DNA from: Gonapodya sp. JEL0774
Lineage: Eukaryota; Monoblepharomycota; Monoblepharidomycetes; Monoblepharidales; Gonapodyaceae
Direction of reading: 5' to 3'
DNA: 20,956 bases
Assembly (NCBI GenBank): GCA_027604505.1
Contig: JADIIX010000246.1
Location: 1-20,956, forward strand
Shown: positions 20,181 to 20,956 of the stretch, in pieces
Position numbering within the stretch: the first letter of the stretch is position 1
How the letters are laid out: every line of letters begins with the position of its first letter
The notes under the pieces: generated by a model
Seen by the model: the letters and a program-made list of their open reading frames with translations, nothing else
Database searches by the model: none
Told to the model about the DNA's origin: nothing
Made by a program: the position numbers and the translations under genes

Positions 20181-20408
20181 GACGGTAGTGTTGGGGAGGA
20201 GTATGTTTTTGGGTATAAGGCAACACCGTGTAGACTGCTTGCGATTCGTCAAGGATAAGGAGATGACATGGAGAGCCAACACGACGTCGAGAAGGATCCG
20301 TGGGGAGGAGAGATTGTTTCGCATTGAGACGGTAGTGTTGGGGAGGAGTATGTTTTTGGGTATAAGGCAACACCGTGTAGACTGCTTGCGATTCGTCAAG
20401 GATAAGGA
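20115..20408. repeat. Perfect 147-bp tandem duplication over the calcineurin stop codon
   Basis: Bases 20115-20261 are repeated directly at 20262-20408 with no mismatch until the final base (g versus c). The unit starts inside the last exon (DDMESQ...), includes the TGA stop at 20178-20180 and continues into the 3' untranslated region. Because the stop is in the first copy, the second copy is noncoding. The length is 49 codons exactly. It is either a very recent duplication or an assembly artefact. Confidence 0.95.
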
Positions 20409-20530
20409 CGTGGTGTAAAGCTATTTCTGTCAATAATACTCAAGCCGATTCGAAACAATACTCTGTGACTATCTTCAGGCAACTTCTAGCAGTGAAGTCT
20501 GTTATTATCCTCAGTTTCATAGCTATGCAA
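20181..20530. other. Convergent intergenic region (calcineurin 3' end and oxidoreductase 3' end)
   Basis: This holds the second copy of the 147-bp unit and about 120 bp of unique sequence before the stop of the minus-strand oxidoreductase gene. Both 3' untranslated regions must end here. An open minus-strand frame across the repeat is an artefact of the duplication. Confidence 0.5.
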
Positions 20531-20956
20531 TCACTCTTGGGGTCTGAACACCACTTTCTCTCCCGAAACTCCTTTCTTGTTCTTCTCTAGCGCCGCCTCG
20601 ATGGCTGAAAGTCCTCCAGGCACAACGAGTGGCCGGTTTGGAATGTACAGTCCCTTCGCGACCACTCCGTCCTCTCCCCCAAGGTATTTGGCCATGGGCT
20701 CACTCAAGTACCGCAGAGCAGGGGAGCTGCCGAGACCCAGGATAGGACGGATTGTCACCTTGGGCACGTGCTCCTGGCCCTGTTTCGCCGCTTCCTCGTC
20801 CGCTCGTCCAACGGTAACGACGTAACTATCGGCTGTAGCCACTGCTCGCAGGATACTGACGCTCAGCTTCTGAGTGGATTTATCCGAGATAGAATCGTAC
20901 ACAAACGCGAGGGACATACCGCCGAGTGCCGCCTTAAACGCCTCGGGGGTAGAAGT
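20531..20956 (-). CDS. MDR-superfamily zinc-type alcohol dehydrogenase/enoyl reductase-like protein, C-terminal part (5' end beyond window)
   Basis: A single open exon of 141 codons enters from the right edge and ends in TGA. It reads FVYDSISDKSTQKL, then TADSYVVTVGR, a KVTIRPILGLGSSP region, PMAKYLGGEDGVVAKGLYIP and finally GLSAIEAALEKNKKGVSGEK followed by VVFRP. The ending, a helix followed by GKVSGEK-[LV]-V[FY]R, is the standard C-terminus of fungal medium-chain dehydrogenase/reductases of the quinone-oxidoreductase, toxD or trans-enoyl-reductase type, which use NADPH. The Rossmann glycine motif and any catalytic-zinc ligands would be outside the window, so the subfamily cannot be settled. 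It is convergent with calcineurin A. Confidence 0.75.
   Translation of the reverse strand, partial: TSTPEAFKAALGGMSLAFVYDSISDKSTQKLSVSILRAVATADSYVVTVGRADEEAAKQGQEHVPKVTIRPILGLGSSPALRYLSEPMAKYLGGEDGVVAKGLYIPNRPLVVPGGLSAIEAALEKNKKGVSGEKVVFRPQE

Noticed and set aside
20115-20261. 147-bp unit length taken as a nucleosome-related signal
   Set aside because: The match to the nucleosome core length is most likely coincidence; a single tandem duplication is a sufficient explanation.
20020-20433. Long minus-strand frame containing a repeated peptide
   Set aside because: It is antisense to the calcineurin last exon and 3' UTR; the peptide repeats only because of the 147-bp tandem duplication.

Overview
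This window looks like a nuclear segment from a fungus. The genes are interrupted by many short GT-AG introns (mostly gtgagt-type donors) and a few GC-AG introns, and the products include fungal-type calcineurin A and a DHA2-type drug transporter. A zoosporic (chytrid-like) fungus is plausible because of the FAM72 homologue, but that is inference. There are no prokaryotic operons, tRNA or rRNA genes, or CRISPR arrays that I could see. Exon limits below were set by reading both strands, requiring consensus splice sites, and checking that codon phase carries across each join.

Layout, left to right. (1) 1-2300, minus: DHA2-family MFS transporter, running off the left edge. (2) 2514-4353, minus: 2-oxoglutarate/Fe(II) dioxygenase of the isopenicillin-N-synthase type. 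(3) 4615-6032, minus: two-exon gene for a 443-aa F-box-like protein (copy 1). (4) 6520-6912, plus: possible small single-pass membrane protein. (5) 7253-8637, minus: FAM72 homologue with a Pro/Gln-rich N-terminal extension. (6) 9253-10074, plus: broken remnants of the F-box-like family (copy 4). (7) 10175-11695, minus: HAD-superfamily phosphatase, divergent from (8) 11841-13297, plus: a nine-exon enoyl-CoA isomerase/hydratase ending in a peroxisomal SKM signal. (9) 13700-14479, minus: decayed F-box-family copy 3. (10) 14712-16129, minus: intact F-box-family copy 2, also 443 aa. (11) 16808-20180, plus: eleven-exon calcineurin A catalytic subunit, whose stop codon lies inside a perfect 147-bp tandem duplication. 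(12) 20531-20956, minus: C-terminal part of a zinc-type (MDR) oxidoreductase, running off the right edge.

The most unusual content is the F-box-like family. What first looks like two adjacent ORFs is one gene split by an 86-nt GC-AG phase-0 intron, conserved in donor, length and phase in both intact copies. Both spliced products are 443 residues, and a CDGRG motif falls at the same residues (286-290) in each. One decayed copy and one shattered copy lie in the same window, so this is a locally duplicating and dying family. Its first exon (F-box-like half) is better conserved than its second. I do not recognise the second-exon domain. The remaining genes are conventional housekeeping or metabolic genes.
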